Below are positions 28,028-38,000 of a stretch of DNA of 64,000 nt, piece after piece. The position numbers and the translations under genes are program-made. Source of the stretch: Bacteroides clarus YIT 12056 (lineage in GTDB: Bacteria > Bacteroidota > Bacteroidia > Bacteroidales > Bacteroidaceae); contig NZ_FQWK01000001.1 of the NCBI RefSeq assembly GCF_900129655.1, forward strand, positions 372,001-436,000, in the 5' to 3' direction. The notes beneath the pieces were generated by a model, which saw only the letters and a program-made list of their open reading frames with translations, did no database searches and was not told where the DNA came from. The number at the start of each line of letters is the position of its first letter. Within the stretch, counting starts at the first letter, position 1.

Positions 28028-30796
28028 TTATTTCTTTTCAACACAGATAGTTGTTGCCTTTCCTTCATTCTTTTTCCGGTCGAGTGATACAATCTTGAAA
28101 ATCAGAAAATCGGTAGTTTTAAGTTCTGACGAGGTATATTTGTATGACGGTTGCTTCACGCCGGTTGCTATCAGTTCGTAATCGGGATTGTTGCCGCGAG
28201 TACGGTATACGGCATAGGCGGCAGCATCTTTGGCAGGTTTCCATTGAAGGGAAACGGTATCTTCGTTGAAACCGGCTGTCAAATCCTGTGGGGCTGCCGT
28301 TACAGTGTGTTGCGGCACATTACTTATTGTATATGTTTGGTTGGCTTTTGTCGGGAATGATATTTTGTCCTTACCAAGCGATTTGTATCTTATCATTTTA
28401 CCGGTGGTATCTTTCAGTTCTGCACATGCAATGCCGGGGTATTTCAAGACACAAGTGTTATTCTGTTTTGACAACACTTTGGCTTCTGTGAGCCGTCCTT
28501 CCTTCCAACTGGCGGATACTTCGAAGTTGCCGCGTGCAGTAAGCCCTTTGTATGAACCGTCTTTCCATGCATCGGGTAATGCAGGCAGTATATGTATATA
28601 TCCTTCATGGCTTTGCAACAACATTTCCGCAATGCCGGCCGTCCCGCCAAAGTTGGCGTCAATTTGAAAAGGTGAACGCAGTACGGCAAGGCAGGTTGCC
28701 CAAAGATTTTCGCGAATACCGTTTGTCAGCAAGGCAGCTACGAGATCATGTGCACGGTTACCTTCTTTGGCACGTGCCCAAAGATTTATCTTATGGGCCA
28801 TAGACCAACCGGTAGAAACATCGCCGCGACGGTTGAGCGTTACTTTAGCGGCATCGAGCCATGCGGGAGTATTCTCATTTATCAGTGTGCCCGGATAAAG
28901 ACCGATAAGTTGTGATAGGTGACGGTGATGCTGTTCCAGCACGATATCGCCATAGTACTTTTCTTCACGGTATTCTTTTATCTGACCGGAGTACCCTATT
29001 TGTACGGGGTCTAAACGCTTACTCTGTTCTTTAAAGAGACGGATATTTTCGTTATGCTCGCCCAACAGGTTTGCGGCACGAATGGCATCTTGATGGTTTT
29101 CATATATCATCTGCTGGTCGAAAGCGCAACCGATAGTGGGATAGGGACGGTTAGTGGCTTTAGCATATTGCTCGGGTGAAGCAGAAGGGTTGGCAAGTAA
29201 AAGACCGAGCGTATCGGTAGTAACCTTACTCAGAAAATCGGCTACTCCCAGTATGGCAGGATAGGATGTCTCTTTTAGGATTTGTTTGTCATTGGTGAAA
29301 GCGTAATAATCCCAAAAAAGTTTTGAGGTGAAAGCTGCCATGCCGGGACCGGAGTGTCCGCCGGGCATTCCTACCATATAGGCTCCCGCTCCTGTACCCA
29401 TAGTCCAGCCATTGCCACCGGGTTCGTCAGAGAAATGCTGCGGGTGGTGTATTTTGATATACTTTGATGCAAATTGTTCGGCCATAGGTTTATAAGCCTT
29501 ATGGTAATCGGAATAACTCTCAAACAGTTCGGTCAAATTGGTGTTGAAAGCAGGCCAATAGTTCATTTGTATGTTGATGTTGTGGGTATAGTTACCGTTC
29601 CAGGGGGCCAGCTCGTACTGGTTCCATACGCCTTGCAAAGTGGGTGGGAGAGCACCTTTGCGGGCACTGCTGATAAGCAGATAACGTCCGTAATGAAAAA
29701 ACAACTCTTCCAGATACGTATCTTGCTTTCCGGCCTTGTATGCAGCCAACAGGCGGTCGGTGGGAAGATAGCTTTTGGGGCCGATATTCAGTTGCACCCT
29801 TTCGGTAAGCGAGGAGAAGTCGTTAATGTGAGTGGTGCGCAGTTGGCTATATCCTTTCTGGGTGGCTTTTATAAGGCGTTGGGATATTTCTGTATGCGGG
29901 TCGGGATATCCTTTCAGCTTTTCGGCAGGTTTATTGGCAAATACTTGAGGCGATAATCGGTAGTTGGTTCCTAAAGCCAAGAGTATAACGGCCGAATCGG
30001 CATTCTCTACTCGGATAGTACCATGGTCTGCGTTAGAGTCGTTCCAAGCGGACATACTGCCATTTATGGGAATCACTTTGACTTGCGCTTCATAAATCAG
30101 TTTCAGATATTCGGTTTGTCCTCTCAGCGTAATCATATCATCTTTAGCGAACACCTTACCTTCACGTCCGTTATAGCTGAAGCGGGTTTGCGTGGGACCG
30201 CTCAAGTAACCTATGGTCATGGTATCCGTACGTTGCAGAGGTCCGAAAGGTACTAAATGTGCGATTTGCGGGCGAACGGTAAAAGTGAGGCTTCCGGGTT
30301 TGTCGGCGGTCAGCTTGATGACCAGTACATTGTCCGGATAACTCATGAAATATTCGCGGTGGTATTTTACGCCTTGGTATTGGTAACTGACTTCGGCGAT
30401 ACCTTTGTTTAAGTTCAGGCTGCGACGGTAATCGCTTCGGAGGTCATGGAAAAAGTCCAGATATAAATCACCGAATGACGTTTGTGTTTCGGCCCCCCAA
30501 AGTCCCCGTATATATAAAGTTTTATCTGTCAGTTGCAATCTTTCGGTACTTGTACCGCCAAAGATACTGGCTCCCATATAACCGTTTCCGATGGGTAGCG
30601 ACCAACGTTCCCAATCTATATCTATGGGACGTTCCGATTCATTGGCGGGAATCAGGCCGCCTTTGTTGCTTGCAGGTTCGTCGTACCAAAGTTCATAATC
30701 GGAGGTCAAACGTTTTATGTTTTCATGTTGTGCCTGTACATTGATTATATAAAAGAGGCATAATAGAACGATTAAGAGTTTCTTCCTGTTTTTCAT
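28028..30796 (-). CDS. GH95 alpha-L-fucosidase with C-terminal Fn3-like domain
   Basis: Protein of 922 aa from ATG 30796, which begins the signal peptide MKNRKKLLIVLLCLFYIINVQA; an upstream TTG at 30841 overlaps the promoter and is rejected. Canonical GH95: LWYDEPAS..., LPIGNGYMGASIFGG, THNINIQMNYWPAFN near residue 405 (Asn-x-Asn), LATCLAVLRSPFQIDANFGGTAGIAEMLL with the catalytic Asp near residue 711, and ILPALPDAWKDGSYKGLTARG. After about residue 830 there is a fibronectin-III-like module (VSLQWKPAKDAAAYAVYRT). GH95 enzymes hydrolyse alpha-1,2-fucose or alpha-galactose with inversion. It is the first gene of a unit with the lyase at 25474, directly downstream of the HTCS pair. Confidence 0.9.
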   Translation of the reverse strand: MKNRKKLLIVLLCLFYIINVQAQHENIKRLTSDYELWYDEPASNKGGLIPANESERPIDIDWERWSLPIGNGYMGASIFGGTSTERLQLTDKTLYIRGLWGAETQTSFGDLYLDFFHDLRSDYRRSLNLNKGIAEVSYQYQGVKYHREYFMSYPDNVLVIKLTADKPGSLTFTVRPQIAHLVPFGPLQRTDTMTIGYLSGPTQTRFSYNGREGKVFAKDDMITLRGQTEYLKLIYEAQVKVIPINGSMSAWNDSNADHGTIRVENADSAVILLALGTNYRLSPQVFANKPAEKLKGYPDPHTEISQRLIKATQKGYSQLRTTHINDFSSLTERVQLNIGPKSYLPTDRLLAAYKAGKQDTYLEELFFHYGRYLLISSARKGALPPTLQGVWNQYELAPWNGNYTHNINIQMNYWPAFNTNLTELFESYSDYHKAYKPMAEQFASKYIKIHHPQHFSDEPGGNGWTMGTGAGAYMVGMPGGHSGPGMAAFTSKLFWDYYAFTNDKQILKETSYPAILGVADFLSKVTTDTLGLLLANPSASPEQYAKATNRPYPTIGCAFDQQMIYENHQDAIRAANLLGEHNENIRLFKEQSKRLDPVQIGYSGQIKEYREEKYYGDIVLEQHHRHLSQLIGLYPGTLINENTPAWLDAAKVTLNRRGDVSTGWSMAHKINLWARAKEGNRAHDLVAALLTNGIRENLWATCLAVLRSPFQIDANFGGTAGIAEMLLQSHEGYIHILPALPDAWKDGSYKGLTARGNFEVSASWKEGRLTEAKVLSKQNNTCVLKYPGIACAELKDTTGKMIRYKSLGKDKISFPTKANQTYTISNVPQHTVTAAPQDLTAGFNEDTVSLQWKPAKDAAAYAVYRTRGNNPDYELIATGVKQPSYKYTSSELKTTDFLIFKIVSLDRKKNEGKATTICVEKK

Positions 30797-30824
30797 ATAT
30801 GTATTCTTGCCTTTTTGTTCAAAG

Positions 30825-30832
30825 CAAATATA
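30825..30832 (-). promoter_or_regulatory. -7 element of the GH95-lyase operon
   Basis: TATATTTG on the minus strand, 29 bp before the GH95 start codon and just after the HTCS terminator. No -33 TTG at normal spacing. Confidence 0.48.
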
Positions 30833-30871
30833 GGCAAGCAAATACTTTTCGGCTTATAGTAGCGTGTAATA

Positions 30872-30905
30872 AAAAGTGAGGCAGGTGCAAACCTGTCTCA
30901 CTTTT
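30872..30905 (-). terminator. Terminator of the HTCS genes
   Basis: 15-bp stem AAAAGTGAGACAGGT against ACCTGCCTCACTTTT (one wobble), loop TTGC, followed by TATT on the minus strand; it starts 31 bp after the HTCS stop codon. Confidence 0.72.
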
Positions 30906-30936
30906 GTCGAATTGTATTTTAATTCTGTCCGAATAG

Positions 30937-33900
30937 TTACTTTCCGTACTCTGACGGCAGGCAACCGAAGTATTTTTTAAAGCTGGTGGCAAAGTACGAT
31001 GGGGTATTAAAACCTACCATTCCGCTGATTTCTGCTACTGTGTATCTTCCTTCTTTCAGCAGCTTGCATGCCCGGTTGAAACGTACCTTACGAATGAAGT
31101 CATTGGTCGGTTCGCCTGTCAGCGCTTTCATCTTGATATGCAGGTTGGAACGGCTCATGCACATCTCACGGGCAAATTCATCTGTGGAGAACTCTACATT
31201 ATCTATATTTCGTTCCACTATTTCTATTGCTCTCTTTAATAACTCCTCGTCCAGCGGGTTGAGCGCCACTTTTTCCGGTTCCACTTCCAATGAGTTGGAA
31301 TAATGCTCAATAGCCCGATACCGGGTACGGAACAGGTTCCTGATTTTCGCAACAATCACTGCCATTGAGAAAGGTTTGGGAATGTAATCGTCCGCACCCA
31401 CTTGCAAGCCCTCCAATTGCTCTTTCAAATCGGTTTTGGCAGACAGGATAATAATAGGTATATGGCAGGTACGCAGGTTTTGTTTGATTTGTTTGCATAA
31501 CTGTAAGCCGTCCATAACGGGCATCATGACGTCGGTCAGTATAAGGTCTATCTCTTGTTCTTTCACGATGGATAACGCCTCTTCACCGTTTTCTGCTGTC
31601 AGGATGTGATAGCTGTTGCCTAACTCTTCGCAGAGGTACTGCCGGATGTCCGTATTATCTTCTACAATCAGGATATTTTCTTTACGTTGCCTGTCTGCTT
31701 CCGTTGTTTCCTCTGTCACTTCCTTTACTTCCGTATCGATTACATACATATTCTGGTCGTTGGTGGTATACATTCTCTGTTCTTCCATGGGGTCTGATGC
31801 GGATTGCTTCTCTTCCGGAAGATAGGCCGATTCTTCTGTGGGCAGATAGACGGAGAAAGTGCTTCCTGCCCCTTCTTCGCTTTCCAGTTCGATTCGTCCA
31901 TGGTGCAAGTCTGCAAGTCGCTGTACCAATGATAATCCGATGCCGCTGCCCAAATGCTCATTATCTATTTGATAAAAGCGTTCGAATATTTTTCCCTGTT
32001 TGTCGATGGGAATACCGTTTCCTGTATCTTTTACCCGGAGAAGCAGTTCATGGTTCTCTTCCTGCAATGTAACAGTGACGCTTTTGCCCTCACCGGTATA
32101 TTTGAAGGCGTTGGAAAGCAGGTTGTTTACAATCAGTTCCATATAATCCGGATCGCAGAGAATCTCGCGTCCCTCGACATTGGAGTTGAAGTTATAGGAT
32201 ATTCGCTTGCGTTGCGCCAAACGGTCGTAGAATAAAAAGTTCTTTTCGATAACATCGTGTATCGGGGTGAGTCTTACTTTAAGATTGAACACGCCTAATT
32301 CGGCACGCCGATAGTCCATCAGCTGATTCACCAGGTGTAGCAGCCGGTTGGTATTCTTCTGGACATGTTCCAATTGCTTGTGCAGCCATCGGTCGCTTAC
32401 TCTATCCAGCATTTCCTGTACCGGAGCGAGAATCAGAGTGAGCGGAGTACGCAATTCATGGGAAATGTTGATAAAGAAACGCAGTTTCATTTCATTCATT
32501 TCTTTTTGCCGCTCACTGTCCACGCGTTCCATTTGCAGTTTGGCTTCCATACTTTTGCGCATCCAGAAGTAACGGAAGACGAAAATGACGATGGAGATAA
32601 AGGCGATGATGAATAACAGGATAGCCCACCATGTTTTATACCAAACGGGCAATACCGTGATTTCCAGTTCTGTCGGTATTTCATTCCATTTCCCGTCGCT
32701 GTTGGCTGCTTTTACAAGGAAACGGTAGGTTCCTGCCGGCAGGTTGGAGTAAGATACCGTACGCAAGATATTGGAGTAGTACCACTCTTTGTCATAGCCT
32801 TGCAGCATATAGGCAAACGTATTATGATTACCCGATATGTAGTTCGATACCACGAAATCCAGTGAAAACATGGATTGCTTGCTCGATAGTGTGATGCTTT
32901 TCGTATCGCTGATGTCTTTCTTCAATATGCCGGTATCGTCATCGGGAAATACCGTTTGATTGAACAGGTGCAATCGGGTGATTACAACCGGTGGAGTGTA
33001 CGGATTGTCTACGATCTGTTCCGGATGAAATGTAGTGACGCCGTTGATGCCGCCGAAATACATTTGGCCGTCTGACGCTTGGTAGTAGGCATTATTCGTA
33101 AATTGGTTGCTTTGAAGCCCGTCATTGTCCGTATAGTTACGGAATTTTTCAGCTTCGGGCTGAAAACAGCTCAGGCCTTTGTTCGTGCTTAGCCACAGTC
33201 TGCCGGATGCATCTTCCAAGATTCCGTGTATCACGTTGTTGGGCAGTCCGTCAGCGGTGGTATACTGTTTATACTCCTTTGTACTGTCGTCAAAACGGTA
33301 GAGCCCGTTTCGCGCTCCTATCCAGAAAATTCCGTTCCGTGCTTCGTATATGGCGTTGACTGCCTTACGCCGTACCGGAAAACTGTCCGGGAGTATAGGG
33401 CAGACTAATAGTCCGTTATTGTCTTCCGTGTACACGTTCAGTCCTGTTTCGCTGCCCAGCCAAAGGCGTTGTTTACTGTCACGTAATATGTATGTAAATT
33501 GTTCCTGCTCCAAAGGGCGGCCGTTACTTTGGAGAGTTACGCGGGTAAATGTTTTCTGCCGGGTGTCAAAACGTAAAAGAACCGTCATGCCGGTCAGCCA
33601 TAAGTCACCGTTGGCGGCCGGCCGGATGTCGTATACGTTTCTCGTATTTCTACTGTTAAACGTTTCGATATGGCCGGAATTCCGGTGCAGAATACTGAGC
33701 CCGCCGGTATGGGTTCCGATATAGACCAGATTCTGCGCTTCATCTATATGTATGGCTTTTACGTCATTGGAAGCGAGGCCGTCTTTCTGTGTATAATGTG
33801 TGAATTTTTGCGTTTGCGGGTTGTAATAGTTCAGACCGCCGTTATTGGTACCTATCCAGATACCTTTTTGTGCGTCTTCTTTGATACAGCCTATGGTATT

Positions 33901-34968
33901 GCTGTTTAACGAATTTTCTTTTGCAACGGATTGTATGTTATGAAAGCGATTCTTCAACGGATGGTAATAGTTTAATCCGCCATAATAGGTTCCTAACCAC
34001 ATTCCTCCTTGAGTGTCCATGAAAATGTCACGGACGGATGTTTGCGAAAGGCTTCCGCTGACCTCTGAATTGCTGGTATAGCTGTTAAAGGAGTCGGTAG
34101 CCTCGTTATAGATATTCAGAGAGTTGATAGTGCCTATCCACAAAACATTTTGCGAGTCGAGTATCAGTGAACGGATATAATTGGAACTGATACTTCCTTT
34201 CTTTCCGGGGATGTGGGTATAATTGATTGCTTCTTTTGTCCGGGGATTGATTTTGTATAATCCGTTTCCTTCTGTGCCCACCCATAGGCAGACCGGGGAT
34301 TGCTGTAAAATAGAGAGTATTTGTTTTCCTTTCAGCTTCTCCGGCAGGACATTTTCGAGCGTGTTGCGGGAGATTGAGTAGACGAACATTCCTTCATAAC
34401 TTCCGATGTATATATTGTCTCCTTGTCTGCTGATAGCGGTAGGTGATATGGATAAAAGCGAAGGGTGCAGCGGAGTATCGGAAAATCGGCGGGTTCCGGT
34501 ATCGAACCGCAAAAGATTCTCGTCTTTGCCTGCGAATAGGAGCAACTGATTTTCATTGATTTCCACCATACCGTTGATTGGGGTATTGGCTTTATTCTTC
34601 GGGTAGGTGTAATTGTAGAATTTATCTTGTGTTGCGTCATAGAGCGATAAGCCTTCCTGCGTACCTATCCATATATTTCCTTGTGAATCGCTCATGCACG
34701 CTCTGGTTATATCGCTTCCGATACTGTATGGATTCTGCTCGTCATGTTGATATACGGTAAAATCATAACCGTCGTACTTGTTCAGACCGTCATGGGTGGC
34801 AAACCACATATTGCCCTGTTTATCTTGGGTTATGTCAAAAATAGTATTCTGTGATAACCCTTCATTCACTCCGATATGCACAAAACTGATATGTTCCGCA
34901 GGCTGTGCATGAAGCGGTGATAACAATGCAATAATGGTTGCTATAAGGAAGGTGAAGTACTTTGTCAT
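30937..34968 (-). CDS. Hybrid two-component system regulator (HTCS), second of tandem pair
   Basis: Protein of 1343 aa. Signal peptide (ends LHAQ), periplasmic Reg_prop beta-propellers (about 30-690, with repeated NIWIGT, LWVGTEGNGLYKINP, WLGTYYGGLNYYHP), Y_Y_Y domain (about 700-765), one membrane helix near 785-805, HisKA with NISHELRTPLTL (phospho-His near 837), HATPase, receiver with DLILTDVMMPVMDG (phospho-Asp near 1146), and AraC-type helix-turn-helix (about 1246-1343). HTCS proteins bind a specific oligosaccharide in the periplasm and activate the PUL genes. It starts 36 bp after the similar HTCS at 35005-39051 with no promoter motif between, so they are cotranscribed. The DNA-binding regions are nearly the same, the sensor regions less so. 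Confidence 0.95.
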   Translation of the reverse strand: MTKYFTFLIATIIALLSPLHAQPAEHISFVHIGVNEGLSQNTIFDITQDKQGNMWFATHDGLNKYDGYDFTVYQHDEQNPYSIGSDITRACMSDSQGNIWIGTQEGLSLYDATQDKFYNYTYPKNKANTPINGMVEINENQLLLFAGKDENLLRFDTGTRRFSDTPLHPSLLSISPTAISRQGDNIYIGSYEGMFVYSISRNTLENVLPEKLKGKQILSILQQSPVCLWVGTEGNGLYKINPRTKEAINYTHIPGKKGSISSNYIRSLILDSQNVLWIGTINSLNIYNEATDSFNSYTSNSEVSGSLSQTSVRDIFMDTQGGMWLGTYYGGLNYYHPLKNRFHNIQSVAKENSLNSNTIGCIKEDAQKGIWIGTNNGGLNYYNPQTQKFTHYTQKDGLASNDVKAIHIDEAQNLVYIGTHTGGLSILHRNSGHIETFNSRNTRNVYDIRPAANGDLWLTGMTVLLRFDTRQKTFTRVTLQSNGRPLEQEQFTYILRDSKQRLWLGSETGLNVYTEDNNGLLVCPILPDSFPVRRKAVNAIYEARNGIFWIGARNGLYRFDDSTKEYKQYTTADGLPNNVIHGILEDASGRLWLSTNKGLSCFQPEAEKFRNYTDNDGLQSNQFTNNAYYQASDGQMYFGGINGVTTFHPEQIVDNPYTPPVVITRLHLFNQTVFPDDDTGILKKDISDTKSITLSSKQSMFSLDFVVSNYISGNHNTFAYMLQGYDKEWYYSNILRTVSYSNLPAGTYRFLVKAANSDGKWNEIPTELEITVLPVWYKTWWAILLFIIAFISIVIFVFRYFWMRKSMEAKLQMERVDSERQKEMNEMKLRFFINISHELRTPLTLILAPVQEMLDRVSDRWLHKQLEHVQKNTNRLLHLVNQLMDYRRAELGVFNLKVRLTPIHDVIEKNFLFYDRLAQRKRISYNFNSNVEGREILCDPDYMELIVNNLLSNAFKYTGEGKSVTVTLQEENHELLLRVKDTGNGIPIDKQGKIFERFYQIDNEHLGSGIGLSLVQRLADLHHGRIELESEEGAGSTFSVYLPTEESAYLPEEKQSASDPMEEQRMYTTNDQNMYVIDTEVKEVTEETTEADRQRKENILIVEDNTDIRQYLCEELGNSYHILTAENGEEALSIVKEQEIDLILTDVMMPVMDGLQLCKQIKQNLRTCHIPIIILSAKTDLKEQLEGLQVGADDYIPKPFSMAVIVAKIRNLFRTRYRAIEHYSNSLEVEPEKVALNPLDEELLKRAIEIVERNIDNVEFSTDEFAREMCMSRSNLHIKMKALTGEPTNDFIRKVRFNRACKLLKEGRYTVAEISGMVGFNTPSYFATSFKKYFGCLPSEYGK

Positions 34969-35004
34969 ATTTTGTTTTTCTAAGTTTTTTGTATGGATAT
35001 CTTG

Positions 35005-38000
35005 TTACGACTTGATATATTCCGAAGGCAGACAGCCGAAATACTTCTTAAAGCTCGTTGAGAAATAAGAAGGAGTATTGAAACCTACCATTGCGCTGAT
35101 TTCAGCTACTGTATACCGTTCCTCTTTAAGCAGTTTGCATGCCCGGTTGAAACGGATTTTACGTATGAAGTCATTTGTTGTGTCTCCGGTGAGCGCCTTT
35201 AACTTTAGATGCAGGTTGGAACGGCTCATACATATTTCACGGGCAAAATCATCGGTGGAAAATTCCACGTCATCCATGTGTTTCTCAACAATGGCTACCG
35301 CTTTTTTCAGCAGTTCTTCGTCCATTACGTTGAGCGCCACTTTCTCCGGCTCTACTTCCAAAGAGTTGGAGTAATGCTCGATAGCCCGGTAACGCGTGCG
35401 GAACAGGTTTCTGATTTTCGTGGTAATCACCGCCATCGAGAACGGTTTGGGGATATAATCGTCCGCACCTACCTGCAATCCTTCCAGTTGCTCTTTCAAA
35501 TCCGCTTTGGCGGACAGTATGATGATAGGTATATGACAGGTGCGCAGGTTCTGCTTAATCTGTTTGCACAGTTGCAAGCCGTCCATAACGGGCATCATGA
35601 CATCCGTAAGAATCAAGTCCGCCTCTTGCTCCTTCATGAGCGCCAATGCTTCCTCTCCGTTACCCGCTTCCGATATGTGGTAACTTTTTCCCAACTCATC
35701 ACTCAGATATCGACGAATATCGAAATTGTCTTCTACGATGAGTATCTTTTCTTTCCGTGTCCCGTCACTCTCTGCCGTTTCTTCTTTTATTACCTCTTTT
35801 TCATCTTCCGTGTCAACGATGTACATATCCTGATTGTTGGTGGTGTACACCTGTTGTTCCCCGATGGCGTTTGTCCGGGTTGCTATTTCTTCCGGTCGAT
35901 ATGCCGTTTCTTCTGTCGGTAGATAAATGGAGAAGGCGCTTCCTTCACCTTCCCGGCTTTCCAGCTCGATTCGTCCGTGATGCAAGTCTACAAGGCGTTG
36001 TACCAATGATAAGCCTATTCCGCTTCCCATGTGTTCGTTGTCCGCTTGATAGAAACGTTCGAATATCTTAGCTTGCTTGTCGATGGGTATTCCGTTTCCG
36101 GTATCTCTTACTTGCAGCAGCAGTTCCTTACCGGTTTCCCTCAGTACCACTGTAATGCTTTTTCCCTCATCGGTGTATTTGAACGCGTTCGATAGCAGGT
36201 TGTTGACAATCAGTTCCAGATAGTTGGGGTCGCAAAGGATTTCTTTTCCCTCTACCTCTGAAGAAAGGTTATAGGCTATTCTTTTCCTTTGAGCCAGCCG
36301 GTCGTAGAATAAGAAGTCTTTTTCAATGACTTTGTGAATCGGGTTACGTCTGACCTTGAGATTGAATACTCCCAACTCGGCACGCCGGTAGTCCATCAGC
36401 TGATTCACCAGATGCAGCAGCCGGTTGGTGTTTTTTTGTACATGTTCCAGTTGCTTGTGCAGCCATCTGTCACTTACCTTATCCATCATTTCCTGTACGG
36501 GGGCGAGTATCAGGGTCAGTGGCGTGCGCAGTTCGTGCGAGATGTTGATGAAGAAACGGAGCTTCATTTCGTTCACTTCTTTCTGTCTCTCTTTGTCCAC
36601 CCGTTCCATTTGGAGCTCGGCCTGCATACTTTTACGCATCCAGAAGTAGCGGAATATGAAAATTGTAACCGCGATGAAAGCCGCGGTGAACATCAGCACG
36701 GCCCACCATGTTTTATACCATACCGGTAATACGGTGATTTCCAGTTCGGTCGGTTTCTCGTTCCATTTACCGTCACTGTTGGCGGCCTTCACCAGAAAGC
36801 GGTATGTCCCTGCCGGCAGGTTGGAGTAGGACACGGTACGTTGATTGTCTGTGTAATACCATTCTTTGTCATATCCTTGCAGCATATAGGCGAAAGTATT
36901 GTGTTGGCCTGATATGTAGTTGGGCGCTACGAAGTCCAGTGAGAACATGGATTGTCTCGCGGTAAGGGTTATGCTGCGGGTTTCCCGGATATTGGTTTTC
37001 AGTATGCGTGTACCGTCACCCGGTGTAACTTTCTTGTTGAAAAGCCGCAGGTGAGTGATGATGACCGGAGGAGTATACGGATTGTCTACGATTTCTTCCG
37101 GTTGAAAGGCCGTGATGCCTTTGATTCCGCCAAAGTACATCTTTCCATTGGCGGTACGGCAGTAGGCGGATGCTGTAAACTGGTTGCTTTGCAATCCGTC
37201 GTTGCTTGTGAAATTACGGAACCTTTCAGTCTTGGGCTGGAAACAGCTCAATCCTTTATCCGTGCTTATCCACAGCTTTCCTTCAAAGTCTTCCGATATG
37301 CCGAATACGACATTGTTAGGTAACCCTTCTTCAGTAGTATATTGTTTACTTGTTTTATCCGTTTCATCAAAGCGGTAAATACCGTTACGGGTACCAATCC
37401 AAAAGATACCGTTGCTTCCCTCGTATATGCAGTTGATAAAACGATGATTAAGCGGGGAGTCCGAAGACAGTACGGGAATGCTTTGCAATTCGTTTCCGTC
37501 TTGTGTATAGACGATGAGGCCTGTCTCGCTTCCGAACCAGAGGCGCTGCTTGCTGTCCTTGAATACGGTGGTGATTCGCGTACTTTTAAACGGTCGGCCG
37601 TTCTTTTCGGTAGTAACGGGAGTGAACGTCTTCAGCGCGGGATTAAAACGTACCACCCCTCCCAATGTTCCTACCCAATATTCACCGTTACCGATGGGTA
37701 CGATGGCATAGATGCTTTTTGTGGCAATGCCCGACGGATACGGGATGGTAAAGGTTTCGATGCGGCCGGTGTTGCGGTGTAACACACTGATTCCGCCGGC
37801 ATGTACACCGATATAGACTTTGTTCTGTTGCTCATCCACATAGATTGTCTTTACGTCATCAGACCCCAGGCCGTCTTTCTGAGTATAGTGGGTAAATGTA
37901 TTGGTTTTGGAATTATAGAAGTTGACGCCACCGCTGTTTGTACCGATCCATAAATTACTTCCCCCATCCTCTACTATGCAGTTTATTATGTTGTTGTTTA